From an uncultured Halieaceae bacterium (lineage in GTDB: Bacteria > Pseudomonadota > Gammaproteobacteria > Pseudomonadales > Halieaceae), in NCBI GenBank assembly GCA_938074045.1, contig CALJGI010000002.1, forward strand, positions 186,001 to 250,000: 64,000 nucleotides of DNA. Direction: 5' to 3'. Positions 26,005 through 37,607 of this stretch are shown piece after piece; positions within the stretch are counted from its first letter, which is position 1, and each line of letters starts with the position of its first letter. The notes below the pieces were generated by a model. It ran no database searches. It saw nothing but the letters and a program-made list of their open reading frames with translations, and was not told the DNA's origin. The position numbers were made by a program, and so were the translations under genes.

Positions 26005-28740
26005 CTAAGCGCCGATCTTACCGTGACACTGTTTGTATTTCTGGCCGGAACCACAGGGACAGGGTTCGTTTCGGCCAACCTTACGTTCTTCCCTATGATA
26101 AGGCTGTTGCTGCACAGGCTGCTGCGGCTCTTCCCCCACTTCCGGATCCATGGCAGAGGCGCTGGCGTGCTGAAAAGCCATTTTCTCCCGGGCCTGCTGT
26201 TCACGGCGTTGCTGCTCAATCAGCTGGGCCTCATCTTCACGTTGCACCTGTACGTGACTCAATATTCGAATGACCTCATGCTTGAGGTTATCTAACAATG
26301 CCTCAAACAGTGCAAAAGATTCCCGCTTGTATTCTTGCTTCGGGTTTTTCTGCGCATAGGCGCGCAGGTGTATCCCCTGGCGAAGATGATCCATCGTAGC
26401 CAAATGCTCCTTCCAGAGTGTATCCAGCACCTGCAGCATAATATGCTTCTCAATCTTACGCATGTCAGGTCCGACTTCGTCCAGCTTCCGCTCGTAATCG
26501 GCTGCCACTCGCTCTACTATCTTCTGCCGTAAGGTTTCTTCATGCAGTTGATCGTCTTCCGCCAACCAGGATGCGACTGGTAGTTGAATCCCAAATTCAG
26601 CGGCGAGCTTTTCCTCCAATCCAGGGACATCCCATTGCTCTTCCAGACTTTGTGGCGGCACGTAATCACTGATCAAATCATTGACCACATCGTCACGTAT
26701 CAATGTAATCGTGTCGGAAATATCCTCCACGGTAAGGAGCTCATCCCGCTGCTGATAGATGATCTGCCGCTGATCATTGGCAACATCATCGTATTCGAGC
26801 AACTGCTTGCGGATATCAAAGTTTCGACCCTCAACTTTTCGCTGTGCCTTTTCAATAGCATTGGAAACCATACGATGTTCAATGGCTTCACCCTGCTCCA
26901 TGCCCAGGGCTTGCATGAAATTTTTCACCCGGTCAGAAGCGAAAATACGCATCAGGTTGTCTTCCAGCGACAGGTAGAAGCGACTGACACCTGGATCGCC
27001 CTGTCGACCCGATCGACCACGCAGCTGGTTGTCTATGCGCCGCGATTCATGCCTTTCTGTACCCAAAATATGCAGGCCACCAGCATTGAGCACCTGTTGG
27101 TTGCGCAGCTTCCACTCAGTCCGCACCTGTTCGATCCGGGCTTCATCCTCGCCCTCCAGACCGGCAATTTCGGATTCGGGATTTCCACCCAAAACTATGT
27201 CTGTACCACGACCAGCCATATTGGTGGCAATGGTCACCACGCCCGGCCGACCCGCTTCGGCGATGATTTCCGCCTCTTTCTCATGGAACTTGGCGTTGAG
27301 AACCTTATGCTCAATACCTGCCTTTTTGAAACGCGCCGACATCTCCTCTGATGTTTCGATCGAAGCCGTACCTACCAAAACAGGTGCGCCGTTCTCAACA
27401 CACTCTTTTACGTCAGCAACGATGGCATCATATTTCTCCGCGCGGCTCAGGTAGACCAAATCATTGAGATCGCTTCTTTGGCTAGGTACGTTAGTGGGAA
27501 TCACAACGACCTCGAGTCCGTATATTTGTTTGAACTCAAAAGCTTCGGTATCCGCCGTCCCCGTCATGCCGGCCAACTTGTCGTAGAGCCGGAAATAGTT
27601 CTGAAAGGTGGTTGAGGCCAGCGTCTGACTTTCACTCTGTATCGCCACGCGCTCCTTGGCCTCCAGCGCCTGATGCAAACCTTCAGACAAGCGCCGGCCT
27701 GCCATTTTCCGACCAGTGTGTTCATCAATGAGCACGACCTGACCGTCTTGCACTATGTACTCAACATCACGCTGAAAAAGAACGTGGGCGCGCAGAGCTG
27801 AGTTGAGGTGGTGTAACAAACCAAGATTGGTAGCGGCGTAAAGACTGTCACCTTCAGCCAGCAAGCCTTCGCTTGTCATTAGTTCTTCGACGAACTGATG
27901 CCCCTCTTCAGTCAGTTCAACCTGACGCAGTTTTTCATCAATGGTGTAATGGCCACTGGTTTCCTCTACTTCCGACTCTGATTCTATTTTCTCTCGGAGC
28001 TCAAGCCTGGGAATCAGCTTGTCGATGCGCTTGTAAAGGGCCGAACTATCCTCGGCCGCGCCCGAAATAATCAATGGTGTACGGGCTTCATCAATGAGAA
28101 TGGAATCGACCTCATCCACAATTGCAAAGTGTCGACCTCGTTGCATTCTGTCTTCAGCGACGAACGCCATGTTGTCTCGCAGGTAGTCAAAGCCGAATTC
28201 GTTATTGGTCCCGTAGGTAATATCCGCCAGATAGGCATCCCGTTTTTGCTCACCACTCTGTCCGGATACGATTACACCAACGCTCAGTCCAAGGAACTGG
28301 TATAGCGGTGCCATCCAATGCGCATCCCGTTGAGCGAGGTAGTCATTGACCGTAATGATGTGCACCCCGCGACCAGAAAGCGCATTGAGATAGACGGGCA
28401 GAGTTGCCACCAGTGTCTTGCCCTCACCGGTCCCCATCTCGGCAATCTTCCCCTCGTGCAGGGTAATCCCTCCGACGAGTTGTACATCAAAATGCCGCAT
28501 TTTGAGGGAGCGAAGCCCGGCCTCACGTACAACAGCAAAGGCTTCGACCAACAAGTCATCAACCGAGGCACCACTGGCGAATCTGGCCTTGAACTCATCG
28601 GTTTTGGCCTGCAACTCCTCATCCGAAAGATCTTTTAGCCCTTCCTCCAGCGCATTGATGGCGCGAACCTGCTTGTTCATGCGCTTCAAAACCCGGTCAT
28701 TTTTGCTGCCGACTAACTTGCGCAACAGATTTCCAATCAT
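26005..28740 (-). CDS. secA: Preprotein translocase ATPase SecA
   Basis: Motor of the Sec export pathway; drives unfolded preproteins through SecYEG. The 911-residue length is normal. The N-terminal part has [20 protein letters not shown] (Walker A at 103-109) and [20 protein letters not shown] (DEAD-like Walker B). Further on are [16 protein letters not shown] preprotein-crosslinking sequence, [16 protein letters not shown] and [13 protein letters not shown] (helicase motifs). The C-terminal linker ends in the zinc and SecB-binding tail [17 protein letters not shown]. No SecM-like regulator is seen upstream; the gene before it is an M23 peptidase. Confidence 0.98.
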   Translation of the reverse strand: MIGNLLRKLVGSKNDRVLKRMNKQVRAINALEEGLKDLSDEELQAKTDEFKARFASGASVDDLLVEAFAVVREAGLRSLKMRHFDVQLVGGITLHEGKIAEMGTGEGKTLVATLPVYLNALSGRGVHIITVNDYLAQRDAHWMAPLYQFLGLSVGVIVSGQSGEQKRDAYLADITYGTNNEFGFDYLRDNMAFVAEDRMQRGRHFAIVDEVDSILIDEARTPLIISGAAEDSSALYKRIDKLIPRLELREKIESESEVEETSGHYTIDEKLRQVELTEEGHQFVEELMTSEGLLAEGDSLYAATNLGLLHHLNSALRAHVLFQRDVEYIVQDGQVVLIDEHTGRKMAGRRLSEGLHQALEAKERVAIQSESQTLASTTFQNYFRLYDKLAGMTGTADTEAFEFKQIYGLEVVVIPTNVPSQRSDLNDLVYLSRAEKYDAIVADVKECVENGAPVLVGTASIETSEEMSARFKKAGIEHKVLNAKFHEKEAEIIAEAGRPGVVTIATNMAGRGTDIVLGGNPESEIAGLEGEDEARIEQVRTEWKLRNQQVLNAGGLHILGTERHESRRIDNQLRGRSGRQGDPGVSRFYLSLEDNLMRIFASDRVKNFMQALGMEQGEAIEHRMVSNAIEKAQRKVEGRNFDIRKQLLEYDDVANDQRQIIYQQRDELLTVEDISDTITLIRDDVVNDLISDYVPPQSLEEQWDVPGLEEKLAAEFGIQLPVASWLAEDDQLHEETLRQKIVERVAADYERKLDEVGPDMRKIEKHIMLQVLDTLWKEHLATMDHLRQGIHLRAYAQKNPKQEYKRESFALFEALLDNLKHEVIRILSHVQVQREDEAQLIEQQRREQQAREKMAFQHASASAMDPEVGEEPQQPVQQQPYHREERKVGRNEPCPCGSGQKYKQCHGKIGA

Positions 28741-28775
28741 GATATTGAATGTCCCAGAATAGATGACGATAGCAC

Positions 28776-28796
28776 CACCGGACAGATCAACCGGTG
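28776..28796. repeat. Small hairpin between the M23 peptidase gene and secA
   Basis: CACCGG (28776-28781) and CCGGTG (28791-28796) form a 6-base stem around a 9-base loop in the 87-base gap. There is no T run on either strand, so it is not an intrinsic terminator. It could influence secA expression, but this is not supported beyond its position. Confidence 0.3.
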
Positions 28797-28827
28797 ACGC
28801 CTGGATAGATGTCCTGCGGAGTGGGAA

Positions 28828-29754
28828 CTAGCGTCGTGTGCGGTGGACGTATGATGCGGGGTCGACCGGGCGACCGTGTTTGTAGACCTCAAAATGAACA
28901 TGGGGGCCAGTAGAGCGGCCAGTATTACCCATGAGGGCAATTTCCTGCCCCTGCTTGACAATATCGCCCACTTTGACAAGATTTTCCTTATTGTGGGAAT
29001 AGCGGGTTACGTAACCCGCTCCGTGCGTTATTTCCACCATCTTGCCATAACCACTGCGTGTACCCGATCCGGTCACAACCCCGGAGGCAACAGCAATGAT
29101 TTCACTATTTTCTTTGCCGGCGAAGTCGATCCCAGAATGCCAACCGGCACGACCGGAAAATGGGTCTGTGCGTCGCCCAAACGCAGATGACTGCCAACCC
29201 TTGTTGATCGGTCTTCCCGCCAGATATATCTGGTCTTCCAGTTGGCGATTAGCCAGCAGATCTTCAAGCACCTTCAGTTGTTGCTCCCGATCGACTATCA
29301 GGGCATCCAGACGATCAATTTCAGTACCCAGATCACCATCGGTAAAAGCCAGTCCAAGGTCCACCTCAGCGGGTCCGCCCAGCGCCGGCTGCTTACTGAA
29401 ATCAAATTCGCCGGTATCCAGTCCAGCCATAGTAGTCAGGCGCTCACCCATAGCATCGAGTCGCACCAGACGCGCCTGCATCTCTGCCACCCTCAGCGTG
29501 AGTGCCTGCAGAGTTTGCTCCGCGCGTTGCCGCAGCCCGCTCAAACCTTCACCTTGTCGTTCGGTCTCTTCACGAAGACCAGCAATGGCGAGCTCTCCGG
29601 CGGCAGAATTACCGTCGTGGACAACCTGGTACCCCAATACAGCCATGCCGAAGGGAATACCAAGAAAACAGGCGGATAGGACCATACGCGACCACCGCCC
29701 CAGCGTGAATGTTCTGGAACGGCCGTGGCGGTTAGAAATGACGATAACCTTCAT
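28828..29754 (-). CDS. M23 family (LytM-type) peptidoglycan endopeptidase
   Basis: About 308 residues: a short basic cytoplasmic N-terminus, one membrane helix (about 22-45), a coiled-coil stretch (about 50-175) and a C-terminal LytM domain. The zinc site is complete: H and D in GWHSGIDF (H206, D210 from the chosen start), YSHNKENL, and GPHVHFEV (H285 and H287). It should therefore be an active endopeptidase, not a degenerate EnvC/NlpD-type activator. The lpxC-M23-secA order is the one seen in Pseudomonas. The ATG at 29754 (MKVIVISNRHGRSR) is preferred over the ATG at 29772. A role in cell-wall growth or division near the dcw cluster is inferred. Confidence 0.88.
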   Translation of the reverse strand: MKVIVISNRHGRSRTFTLGRWSRMVLSACFLGIPFGMAVLGYQVVHDGNSAAGELAIAGLREETERQGEGLSGLRQRAEQTLQALTLRVAEMQARLVRLDAMGERLTTMAGLDTGEFDFSKQPALGGPAEVDLGLAFTDGDLGTEIDRLDALIVDREQQLKVLEDLLANRQLEDQIYLAGRPINKGWQSSAFGRRTDPFSGRAGWHSGIDFAGKENSEIIAVASGVVTGSGTRSGYGKMVEITHGAGYVTRYSHNKENLVKVGDIVKQGQEIALMGNTGRSTGPHVHFEVYKHGRPVDPASYVHRTRR

Positions 29755-29847
29755 ACGGCGCCTGGTACCCATATTTGAAAGCCGGCAACTATCTCATAAT
29801 CAGGGTATTTTTTCCACGGGCTGTCATGGCTGGCTCGATTCATGGGA

Positions 29848-30759
29848 TCACACCGCTGCAGCGGGACTGGCATAGGAGATCGGAGCTGTGGCGGCATCAT
29901 CAAATGTCACCACCTCCCAGGCATCAGGCTGCTCAATGAGGGCGCGTAGCGACTGGTTGTTTAAAGCATGACCCGATTTATGGGCGCGAAATTCACCAAT
30001 CAGACTATTGCCGAGCAGGTAAAGATCACCAATGGCGTCCAGGACCTTATGCTTGACGAATTCGTCTTCGTAGCGCAAGCCGTCCTGATTGAGAATGCGG
30101 TACTCATCGACCACAATGGCATTATCCACGCTGCCACCTCTGGCCAGTCCTTTCGAACGCAAATACTCGAATTCATGCATAAAGCCAAAGGTGCGAGCCC
30201 GGCTCACCTCCTTGACAAAGGAGGTGGTGGAGAAATCTACCTCGGCATTAGCGACCCGATCCCTGAAGACCGGGTGATCAAACTCAATGGTGAACGAGAC
30301 TTTGAAGCCATCAAAAGGGAGGAAGCTGGCTACTTTGTCACCGTCCTTAACAACCACGGGGCGTTTGATCCGAATAAATTGCTTGGCAGCGTCCTGCTCT
30401 TCGATCCCGGCCGACTGAATCAGAAATACGAAGGGACCAGCACTGCCATCCATGATGGGAACCTCGGGCGCGCTGAGTTCAACATAGGCGTTATCAATAC
30501 CCAAACCCGCCATAGCCGAAAGCAGATGCTCAACCGTAGAAACACGTTCATCCCCGGAGGTCAGCGTCGTGGACAGCGTGGTGTCGCCAACGTTGGCAGC
30601 CCGCGCCGGAATTTCCAGTACCGGATTCAGGTCAGTTCGACGGAAGATAATACCAGTGTCGACGGGCGCGGGGCGCAAAGTGAGGTACACCTTTTCACCC
30701 GTGTGCAATCCGACTCCGGTAGCCCTGATGGTATTTCGCAGTGATCTTTGTCTAATCAT
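29848..30759 (-). CDS. lpxC: UDP-3-O-acyl-N-acetylglucosamine deacetylase
   Basis: First committed step of lipid A synthesis, a zinc-dependent deacetylation in the cytoplasm. 303 residues. Ligands and catalytic residues match E. coli with a one-residue shift: E77-H78 ([17 protein letters not shown]), H237 and D241 ([15 protein letters not shown]), and H264 (KSGHALNN). The start [20 protein letters not shown] is typical. It lies 89 bases downstream of ftsZ, the standard position at the end of the dcw cluster in gammaproteobacteria. Confidence 0.97.
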   Translation of the reverse strand: MIRQRSLRNTIRATGVGLHTGEKVYLTLRPAPVDTGIIFRRTDLNPVLEIPARAANVGDTTLSTTLTSGDERVSTVEHLLSAMAGLGIDNAYVELSAPEVPIMDGSAGPFVFLIQSAGIEEQDAAKQFIRIKRPVVVKDGDKVASFLPFDGFKVSFTIEFDHPVFRDRVANAEVDFSTTSFVKEVSRARTFGFMHEFEYLRSKGLARGGSVDNAIVVDEYRILNQDGLRYEDEFVKHKVLDAIGDLYLLGNSLIGEFRAHKSGHALNNQSLRALIEQPDAWEVVTFDDAATAPISYASPAAAV

Positions 30760-30848
30760 AATCTGCCCGTCTGCAATAGTTTTTCTCCACTACGCCCATT
30801 GCCAGGATACCGTGGCTTTCACCTTACGCAGCCCGAAAATGCCTGACA

Positions 30849-32027
30849 TCAATCCGCCTGCCGTCGCAGGAAAGCCGGAATATCAAAATAGTCCATATCT
30901 TCCTGCGGACCGCCGGCTGCACTGGTGGCAGCGGAGCGGTGCTGCGGTGCAGACTCTTCCCGCGGCACTTGTCCCTGACGCATTATAGTCGGTCGATCCA
31001 GCTTCTTATAGTCAGCCGCGCTTTCGGGTGGCGGTGTTGCTTCAACAACCTGCAAGGGCTTGCGCAAAGCGTCTCCACCCAGTCCTGTGGCAACGACGGT
31101 AACCTTTAGCTCCTCACTCATTTCAGGGTCAATCACCGTGCCAACTACGACGGTCGCATTTTCAGACGCAAATTCCTCGACCGTATCACCGACTTCCGAA
31201 AACTCTCCCAGAGAAAGGTCCAGACCTGCTGTGATATTCACCAGAATGCCCCGCGCACCCTCCAGATTGATGTCTTCCAATAGAGGACTCATAATCGCAG
31301 CTTGCGCAGCTTCACGGGCACGATTTTCACCACTGGCATATCCCGTCCCCATCATGGCCAGGCCCATTTCGGACATCACAGTGCGAACATCGGCGAAATC
31401 GACATTGATCATGCCGGGTCGGATGATCAGGTCAGCTATGCCCTGCACGGCGCCCAATAGTACGTTATTGGCTTCCTTAAATGCATCCAGAAGACTGGTA
31501 TTTTTCCCCAGTACGTCCAGCAACTTTTCATTGGGAATCGTGATCAGAGAGTCAACATGCTGTTGCAGTTCAGCCATGCCTTCCTCAGCAATCCGTATTC
31601 GCTTTTTCCCTTCGAAGGGAAACGGTCTGGTCACCACGGCAACGGTGAGAATACCCATCTCACGCGCCACTTCAGCAACAACCGGAGCGCCACCAGTACC
31701 GGTACCACCCCCCATACCGGCAGTGATAAACACCATATCCGTGCCCTGCAGAGACTCCGCTATTCTTTCACGATCCTCCAGGGCGGCGGCACGGCCAATT
31801 TCCGGGTTCGCTCCGGCACCCAGTCCTTTGGTAATGTTGCTGCCCAACTGCAGAACGGTTCGTATATCGATGTCAGACAGTGCCTGGGCATCGGTGTTGG
31901 CACAGATAAACTCAACGCCCTCCACCTGACAATCGATCATATGCTTGACCGCATTGCCGCCACCTCCCCCGACACCAACTACCTTGATTACCGCGCTCTG
32001 CGGTAGATTGTCGACTAGTTCAAACAT
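30849..32027 (-). CDS. ftsZ: Cell division GTPase FtsZ
   Basis: Tubulin-like GTPase that forms the division ring. About 392 residues. GTP-binding loop GGGTGTGG is at 106-113 ([18 protein letters not shown]), with [14 protein letters not shown] near the N-terminus. After a variable linker the protein ends [13 protein letters not shown], the conserved tail that binds FtsA, ZipA and MinC. The ATG at 32027 is chosen because AGGGAG lies 7 bases upstream and the protein then begins [10 protein letters not shown]; the frame opens earlier at 32072 with unrelated residues. It follows ftsA by 57 bases. Confidence 0.98.
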   Translation of the reverse strand: MFELVDNLPQSAVIKVVGVGGGGGNAVKHMIDCQVEGVEFICANTDAQALSDIDIRTVLQLGSNITKGLGAGANPEIGRAAALEDRERIAESLQGTDMVFITAGMGGGTGTGGAPVVAEVAREMGILTVAVVTRPFPFEGKKRIRIAEEGMAELQQHVDSLITIPNEKLLDVLGKNTSLLDAFKEANNVLLGAVQGIADLIIRPGMINVDFADVRTVMSEMGLAMMGTGYASGENRAREAAQAAIMSPLLEDINLEGARGILVNITAGLDLSLGEFSEVGDTVEEFASENATVVVGTVIDPEMSEELKVTVVATGLGGDALRKPLQVVEATPPPESAADYKKLDRPTIMRQGQVPREESAPQHRSAATSAAGGPQEDMDYFDIPAFLRRQAD

Positions 32028-32084
32028 GTCACTTCTCCCTTTTTTATGTAGACGCCAGACAAAGCCCAGCACCGCCTTACTGCT

Positions 32085-33320
32085 CTAAAAATTACTTCTA
32101 AACCAGGTTCGCAGGCGTCCAAACCAGCCATCGCTGGCCGCGCCACGAGACGAGTGCGCCGACCCGTCAAATTGTTGTTTTAATCCGTACTGAAGCAACC
32201 CGACACCGGTTGAAAAAATGGGGTTGCGAACAATATCGGTGAGCCCCTGCACGCCATGGGGAAGCCCCACCCGCACAGGCATGTGAAAAATTTCCTCTGC
32301 CAGCTCAACCACGCCCTCCATCTTGGAGGTACCGCCGGTAAGAACGATCCCCGCGGGAATCAGGTCTTCGTATCCACTGCGGCGCAGTTCGGCCTGCACG
32401 AGCGTGAATAATTCGTCGTACCGCGGTTCAACCACCTCTGCCAGTGCCTGACGGGACAAGTCGCGAGGAGGTCGCTCTCCGACGCTGGGCACTTTGATGG
32501 TTTCATCGGCCCCGGCCAGTTGTGTCAGGGCACAGGCATACTTAATCTTGATTTCTTCGGCAGAGTGCGTCGGTGTGCGCAACGCCATGGCGATGTCATT
32601 GGTCACCTGATCCCCGGCGATGGGAATAACTCCTGTGTGCCTGATCGAGCCATCGGTGAAAATAGCGATATCGGTGGTGCCTCCACCAATATCGACCATA
32701 CATACCCCCAGCTCTTTTTCGTCTTCGGTCAGAGCGGAATAGCTGGAGGCCAACTGTTCCAGGATAATTTCTTCCACTTCCAGGCCGCAGCGACGTATAC
32801 ACTTCTCGATGTTTTGGGCAGCATTAACCGCACAGGTCACCAGGTGGACCTTTGCTTCCAATCGAACGCCGGACATACCCAAGGGCTCTTTGATACCTTC
32901 CTGATTATCAATGACGTACTCCTGCGGCAGAATGTGCAGCACCTTCTGATCCGCCGGTATGGCGACTGCTTGTGCGGCGTCAATGACGCGCTCCAGATCC
33001 AGCGCAAAAACTTCGCGATCTCGAATAGCGACGATCCCATGGGAATTCAAGCTGCGGATGTGACTTCCCGCAATTCCCACATACACCGAGTGAATCTGAC
33101 AACCCGCCATCAGCTCGGCTTCTTCCACCGCTCGCTGAATAGACTGTACCGTCGATTCAATATTGACTACCACGCCCTTCTTAAGCCCGCGCGAGGGGTG
33201 TGAACCGATACCGACAATTTCTATACCACCATCGGAATTGATCTCGCCGACGATCGCCACAACTTTCGACGTACCGATATCCAGCCCCACGATCATGCTA
33301 TGTTCCTGTGTGCTGCCCAT
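32085..33320 (-). CDS. ftsA: Cell division protein FtsA
   Basis: Actin-like ATPase that anchors FtsZ to the membrane. 411 residues. IVGLDIGTSKVVAIVGEI is the phosphate-1 loop. SSYSALTEDEKELGVCMVDI and GGGTTDIAIFTDGSIRHTG form phosphate-2, and GIVLTGGTSKMEGVVELAEE the adenosine loop. The C-terminal WFGRLRTWFRSNF is an amphipathic membrane-targeting helix. The ATG at 33320 overlaps the end of ftsQ by 23 bases. Confidence 0.97.
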   Translation of the reverse strand: MGSTQEHSMIVGLDIGTSKVVAIVGEINSDGGIEIVGIGSHPSRGLKKGVVVNIESTVQSIQRAVEEAELMAGCQIHSVYVGIAGSHIRSLNSHGIVAIRDREVFALDLERVIDAAQAVAIPADQKVLHILPQEYVIDNQEGIKEPLGMSGVRLEAKVHLVTCAVNAAQNIEKCIRRCGLEVEEIILEQLASSYSALTEDEKELGVCMVDIGGGTTDIAIFTDGSIRHTGVIPIAGDQVTNDIAMALRTPTHSAEEIKIKYACALTQLAGADETIKVPSVGERPPRDLSRQALAEVVEPRYDELFTLVQAELRRSGYEDLIPAGIVLTGGTSKMEGVVELAEEIFHMPVRVGLPHGVQGLTDIVRNPIFSTGVGLLQYGLKQQFDGSAHSSRGAASDGWFGRLRTWFRSNF

Positions 33321-34152
33321 AACCCGGCTGCTCCCCTTTCAGTTTTGATTCAGCGTGAATTGCACTTTGTACCGCAACGATTGGCTCAGGCCCATCCACC
33401 CATGCTATCGCCATACCATTGCCGTACCGCAAGTCCACTCGCGCCATCAATTTGCCCGTGTCGCGCTGCAATACCTCAACCGTTGCGAGGAATCGCCGCA
33501 TCTTGTCAAAAATCATGTCAACCCCAAGGATCACCTCGGTACCGCCGGTCAGTTCTGCAGTCCAACTGCCGCGGGTATCCAGTTGCAGCCGTATCAACTC
33601 GCGGTTGTATCGACGCCCGATACCCGCAAGCCGTCGATAGGCTTCGAACACTTCCAGATCCCGGCCTTCGGGACCAGCCAGGCGCGGCAACCCCAGCAAC
33701 GGCGGCAGAGCATCCGGTTTAAAAACGGTGCCGTCGAAATCAATCAGTGCTTCATCACGCCATTGCGCTATCGGCGTGCGTTCGTGCACAGAAATTTCCA
33801 GCAAATCGGGCCAGCGTCGCTGGAGTTCCGCGGCCTTAACCCAGGGAATCTCTTCGAGCTCTACCCGCATTGCTTCCAGATCAGGACCGGATTCAAACTC
33901 CTCAATAAAGGGCTGGAGGCGATTGCTGACCATAGTTTCATCCAGAAAACGAAACTCTCCGTTAACCACGATGCGCTCCAATGGCAGTTGCAGGACTGAT
34001 TGCACCAGTATTGTGATAAGCGCCAGGACGCCACCGAGACCAGCGCCAGCCACCATGAATCTTGTCAAACCGGCGACCCGGGAATCTGTCTGGCCGGACT
34101 GAGTCCGGCGGCGCGCCGCCCCGGTGCGAGGTATGGAATTACCTCTGTTCAT
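33298..34152 (-). CDS. ftsQ: Cell division protein FtsQ
   Basis: Bitopic division protein that joins FtsB and FtsL to the divisome. 284 residues with a basic cytoplasmic tail rich in Arg (about 1-28), one membrane helix (about 31-52), a POTRA domain opening with LERIVVNGEFRFLDETMVSN, and an FtsQ/DivIB domain. It sits in the conserved ddl-ftsQ-ftsA order, overlapping ddl by 4 bases and ftsA by 23, consistent with translational coupling. Confidence 0.95.
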   Translation of the reverse strand: MNRGNSIPRTGAARRRTQSGQTDSRVAGLTRFMVAGAGLGGVLALITILVQSVLQLPLERIVVNGEFRFLDETMVSNRLQPFIEEFESGPDLEAMRVELEEIPWVKAAELQRRWPDLLEISVHERTPIAQWRDEALIDFDGTVFKPDALPPLLGLPRLAGPEGRDLEVFEAYRRLAGIGRRYNRELIRLQLDTRGSWTAELTGGTEVILGVDMIFDKMRRFLATVEVLQRDTGKLMARVDLRYGNGMAIAWVDGPEPIVAVQSAIHAESKLKGEQPGYGQHTGT

Positions 34153-35096
34153 AGCTCACCCCCGGCGTCATTCCATCTGGATGCGCTCAACGTCAGTATC
34201 CGGCCCACCAACTCACTTACCGAATATCCATGCTCACGCGCAGCCATGGGAACCAGACTGTGTGTGGTCATTCCAGGAATGGTATTGACCTCGAGAACTA
34301 CGAAGCCAAGCTTGTCGTCAAACATAAGATCCACTCGACCCCAGACAGCACAGCCCAAGGCCGCAAAAGCGCTGATGGCGAGATCCGAGATGCTGGCCAA
34401 TTCTGCGGACTCCAGTCCGCAGGGACAGATATAGCGGGTGTCGTCCGAGAAGTATTTGGCTTCGTAGTCATAAAACAGGTTATCTGTTTCCAGTTTGATT
34501 GGGGGTAGCGCGCTGTCCCCCAGGATGGCAACGGTATACTCCGGTCCGGACAGATAGCGCTCCATAATGACAACAGGATCTATCTCCCTAGCGGCGCGCC
34601 AGGCCTCTTCAAGTTCAGCAGCCGACTCGACACGCGTCATGCCGAGACTGGAACCACCTCTGACTGGTTTGACAAAGGATATCGGCCAACAAGCTACCAG
34701 AGCCGACCAATCACTGGATTCGGTGAGCACCTGAAACGGGGCCGTGGCAACACCCATTGCCTGCCAGATTCTTTTGCACTGCAGCTTGTTCATGGCGAGC
34801 GCAGATGAGGCCATATCACTGCCGGTGAAGGCATATCCCAGCGTCTGCAAGAAACCCTGAATCACACCACCTTCACCGTCGCCACCATGCAGGCAATTGA
34901 AAACGAGATCATCAGCATGCAACGCCTGCCACCAATGCTCATCAGCAGGATCGATACCCACCCAATCAAGCCCAAGATCGTCCAGCGCTGTCGCTACTGT
35001 AGTCGCCGACAGCAGAGATATTTCGCGCTCTGGAGACGTACCTCCACGAAGCAGTGCTACGCGACGCCCCAAGGCAACTGTCGCTGAACCAGTCAT
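34149..35096 (-). CDS. ddlB: D-alanine--D-alanine ligase
   Basis: ATP-dependent ligation of two D-alanines for the peptidoglycan stem peptide. 315 residues of an ATP-grasp fold. [19 protein letters not shown] is the N-terminal signature, then [39 protein letters not shown] (ATP-binding loop) and [19 protein letters not shown] (Mg and product site). The 4-base overlaps with murC and ftsQ indicate coupling. The symbol ddlB follows its place in the dcw cluster. Confidence 0.96.
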   Translation of the reverse strand: MTGSATVALGRRVALLRGGTSPEREISLLSATTVATALDDLGLDWVGIDPADEHWWQALHADDLVFNCLHGGDGEGGVIQGFLQTLGYAFTGSDMASSALAMNKLQCKRIWQAMGVATAPFQVLTESSDWSALVACWPISFVKPVRGGSSLGMTRVESAAELEEAWRAAREIDPVVIMERYLSGPEYTVAILGDSALPPIKLETDNLFYDYEAKYFSDDTRYICPCGLESAELASISDLAISAFAALGCAVWGRVDLMFDDKLGFVVLEVNTIPGMTTHSLVPMAAREHGYSVSELVGRILTLSASRWNDAGGEL

Positions 35097-36526
35097 AGCT
35101 CGGCACCCGCGGCGAAGAACGTATGAATATGTGCGGCCAGACCACCAACGCTGCCAGCGCCCTGCGTCATGACAACATCGCCTTCCCTGACCAGGGCGCC
35201 CAGTATTTCGGGAACGCCCTCGGGCGATTGCACATACACCGGATCAAGCGCCCCTCGCTGTCGCAGGCTCCCGGCGAGACTGCGGCTATCAGCCCCGACG
35301 ATGGGGTCTTCGCCAGCGGCATAGACATCGAGAAGAATCAGCGCATCACAGGTCCCGAGTACTTGTACGAAATCTTCATATAGATCCCGGGTCCGGGTAT
35401 ATCGATGCGGTTGATATATCATCACCAGCCGCCGGTCCGGCCACGCCTGGCGAGCCGCTTGCAGCGTTGCTCTTACCTCGGTGGGATGATGTCCGTAATC
35501 ATCCAACAAGGTGACGCGCTTGCCCTCAATACTGATGTCACCATGCAATTCAAAGCGCCGTCCAACCCCCTGAAAAATCTCCAATCCACGGATAATCGCC
35601 GCGTCTGCAATACCTTCGTCACTGGCAACGGCTACCGCAGCAGTTGCATTGAGAACATTGTGGAGCCCGGGCAACGCGAGCTGTGCGGTCAGGTCTGTCA
35701 AATCACCGGGACGTTGCACCGTGAAGCGAGTGGCAAGCCCCAACTCGACAACGTCGACTATTCGATAATCGGCATGCTCGCTGCAGCCATAGGTCACTGT
35801 CGTTCTTGTGGTGTCCTGCATGAGTTGCAGCACGGCTTCGTCATCCGCGCAAAGCACCGCTACACCGTAAAATGGCAGATTGTGCAAAAATTGCGCAAAG
35901 GTGTTGTGCAGCATGGCGAAATCTCCGCCATAGGTTTCCATGTGGTCAGCTTCGATATTAGTGATCACTGCCACCATTGGCTGCAGATGCAGAAACGAAG
36001 CGTCACTTTCATCGGCCTCAGCAACCAGATAGCGGCTGCGACCTAGCTGTGCATTGGTACCCACACTCTTTAACAGTCCACCAATAACAAAGGTTGGATC
36101 CAGTCCCGCCTCCGCGAAAACCGAGGCGATCAAACTGGTCGTCGTCGTCTTACCATGGGTGCCGGCGACAGCAATACCGTGTCGGTAGCGCATCAACTCA
36201 GCAAGCATTTCAGCCCGCGGCACAACCGGAATACGACTCGCCCGCGCCTCCTGTATTTCAGGATTGGTTTCATCGACCGCGCTCGAGCAAACCACAACAT
36301 CAGCGCCCTGCACATTGCCTGCCTGATGGCCAAAGAGTACGGAGATACCCAGGCGAGACAATCGATCAGTCACAGTCGACTCGCGCAAATCGGAGCCGGT
36401 CACCCGGTAGCCCAGATTAATGAGCACCTCGGCAATTCCACTCATGCCGGCTCCACCAATACCGACCAGATGAATCTGTGAAATACGGCGCATCTCCGGT
36501 ACCACAAAGGCATCCATATCACTCAC
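35093..36526 (-). CDS. murC: UDP-N-acetylmuramate--L-alanine ligase
   Basis: Adds the first amino acid, L-alanine, to UDP-MurNAc. 477 residues. Starts with an N-terminal UDP-binding Rossmann motif [18 protein letters not shown], then P-loop [10 protein letters not shown] (121-130), [12 protein letters not shown] and [12 protein letters not shown] of the Mur ligase family. PEMRR before the Rossmann strand also occurs in E. coli MurC, supporting the 36526 start. It overlaps murG by 8 bases and ddl by 4. Confidence 0.97.
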   Translation of the reverse strand: MSDMDAFVVPEMRRISQIHLVGIGGAGMSGIAEVLINLGYRVTGSDLRESTVTDRLSRLGISVLFGHQAGNVQGADVVVCSSAVDETNPEIQEARASRIPVVPRAEMLAELMRYRHGIAVAGTHGKTTTTSLIASVFAEAGLDPTFVIGGLLKSVGTNAQLGRSRYLVAEADESDASFLHLQPMVAVITNIEADHMETYGGDFAMLHNTFAQFLHNLPFYGVAVLCADDEAVLQLMQDTTRTTVTYGCSEHADYRIVDVVELGLATRFTVQRPGDLTDLTAQLALPGLHNVLNATAAVAVASDEGIADAAIIRGLEIFQGVGRRFELHGDISIEGKRVTLLDDYGHHPTEVRATLQAARQAWPDRRLVMIYQPHRYTRTRDLYEDFVQVLGTCDALILLDVYAAGEDPIVGADSRSLAGSLRQRGALDPVYVQSPEGVPEILGALVREGDVVMTQGAGSVGGLAAHIHTFFAAGAEL

Positions 36527-37607
36527 CGCGGTATACCTCCCGGCAAATCCGAGCGATATCGTCTACCGCGTTGGGTCGCGCCATTTTGCGCGCTGCCTGA
36601 GTCATAGCAATGAGTGTCGATCGATCAGCGGAGAGCGTCTGAATCCGCTCTGCAAGAGCCGGAGCACTCATTTCACTCTGCACAAGTATCTCTGCGGCAC
36701 CACCCTGGACAAGCCAGCGAGCATTGACGGTCTGATGATCGTCAATAGCCCCTGGAAGTGGAATCAGTATCGCCGGGATCCCGGCCATGGCGAGTTCCGC
36801 GCAGGTTAACGCACCAGCCCGACAAATCGCTAAATCCGCCCACGCGTATGCCTGGGCCATATCTTCAATATAGGCATCCAGTCGAATTCCGGCAGTGGAT
36901 TGGCCATAGGAATGACTCACGGATTCCAGATGCCTCGGCCCGCACTGATGCCATAACTCACAGCTATTCGCGGGCAGTTGCGTCATCAAATCCGGCATGA
37001 CTTCATTCAGCGCCTGGGCGCCCAGACTACCGCCGAGGACAAGAATACGCAGCGGTGCATGCTCGGTTGAAACGCCAGACTCATCACCATGAATACGCTC
37101 AATATCCCGCCGCACTGGATTACCGGTTTCAAACACATCTCGCTTGGCGCCAAATGCATCTGGATAGGCAACGCAGATACGCTTGGCCAGTGGAGCCAGC
37201 ATGCGGTTGGTGGAACCCGCCACAGCGTTTTGTTCGTGAATAACCAATGGACGGCGCAACAGCCAACTGATCAGGCCCCCGGGAGCCGACGCATAGCCAC
37301 CCATGCCCAGAACACAGCCCGGTCGATACCGCAGCAGAATCGCCAAGGATTCACACAGAGAAATCACCAGAAAAAACATGGCTTTCAATCTCGCGATCAC
37401 GCCTTTACCACGAAAACCCGCGACATGAAGGTAATTCAATTTTATGCCAGCCTGGGGGACCACACGCGCTTCAAGTCCGGCGCGAGTACCCAGCCACTCG
37501 ATATCATACCCCCCTTCTTGCAGCGCCTGGGCTACGGCCAGCGCTGGATAGACATGTCCCCCCGTGCCGCCAGCCATGACCAATATTTTTCTCTGCACCG
37601 CATTCAT
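36519..37607 (-). CDS. murG: UDP-GlcNAc--lipid I N-acetylglucosaminyltransferase
   Basis: Converts lipid I to lipid II at the cytoplasmic membrane face. 362 residues, GT-B fold, family GT28. [19 protein letters not shown] is the N-terminal glycine-rich loop; [14 protein letters not shown] is the acceptor-side motif; [18 protein letters not shown] and [20 protein letters not shown] are the donor-binding motifs. It overlaps ftsW by 4 bases and murC by 8. Confidence 0.97.
   Translation of the reverse strand: MNAVQRKILVMAGGTGGHVYPALAVAQALQEGGYDIEWLGTRAGLEARVVPQAGIKLNYLHVAGFRGKGVIARLKAMFFLVISLCESLAILLRYRPGCVLGMGGYASAPGGLISWLLRRPLVIHEQNAVAGSTNRMLAPLAKRICVAYPDAFGAKRDVFETGNPVRRDIERIHGDESGVSTEHAPLRILVLGGSLGAQALNEVMPDLMTQLPANSCELWHQCGPRHLESVSHSYGQSTAGIRLDAYIEDMAQAYAWADLAICRAGALTCAELAMAGIPAILIPLPGAIDDHQTVNARWLVQGGAAEILVQSEMSAPALAERIQTLSADRSTLIAMTQAARKMARPNAVDDIARICREVYRGE

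Noticed and set aside
31060..31929. 289-codon open frame on the plus strand opposite ftsZ
   Set aside because: It is antisense to a certain gene, its composition (Ser, Pro, Arg, Thr-rich) is typical of a reverse-strand shadow, and it matches no family.
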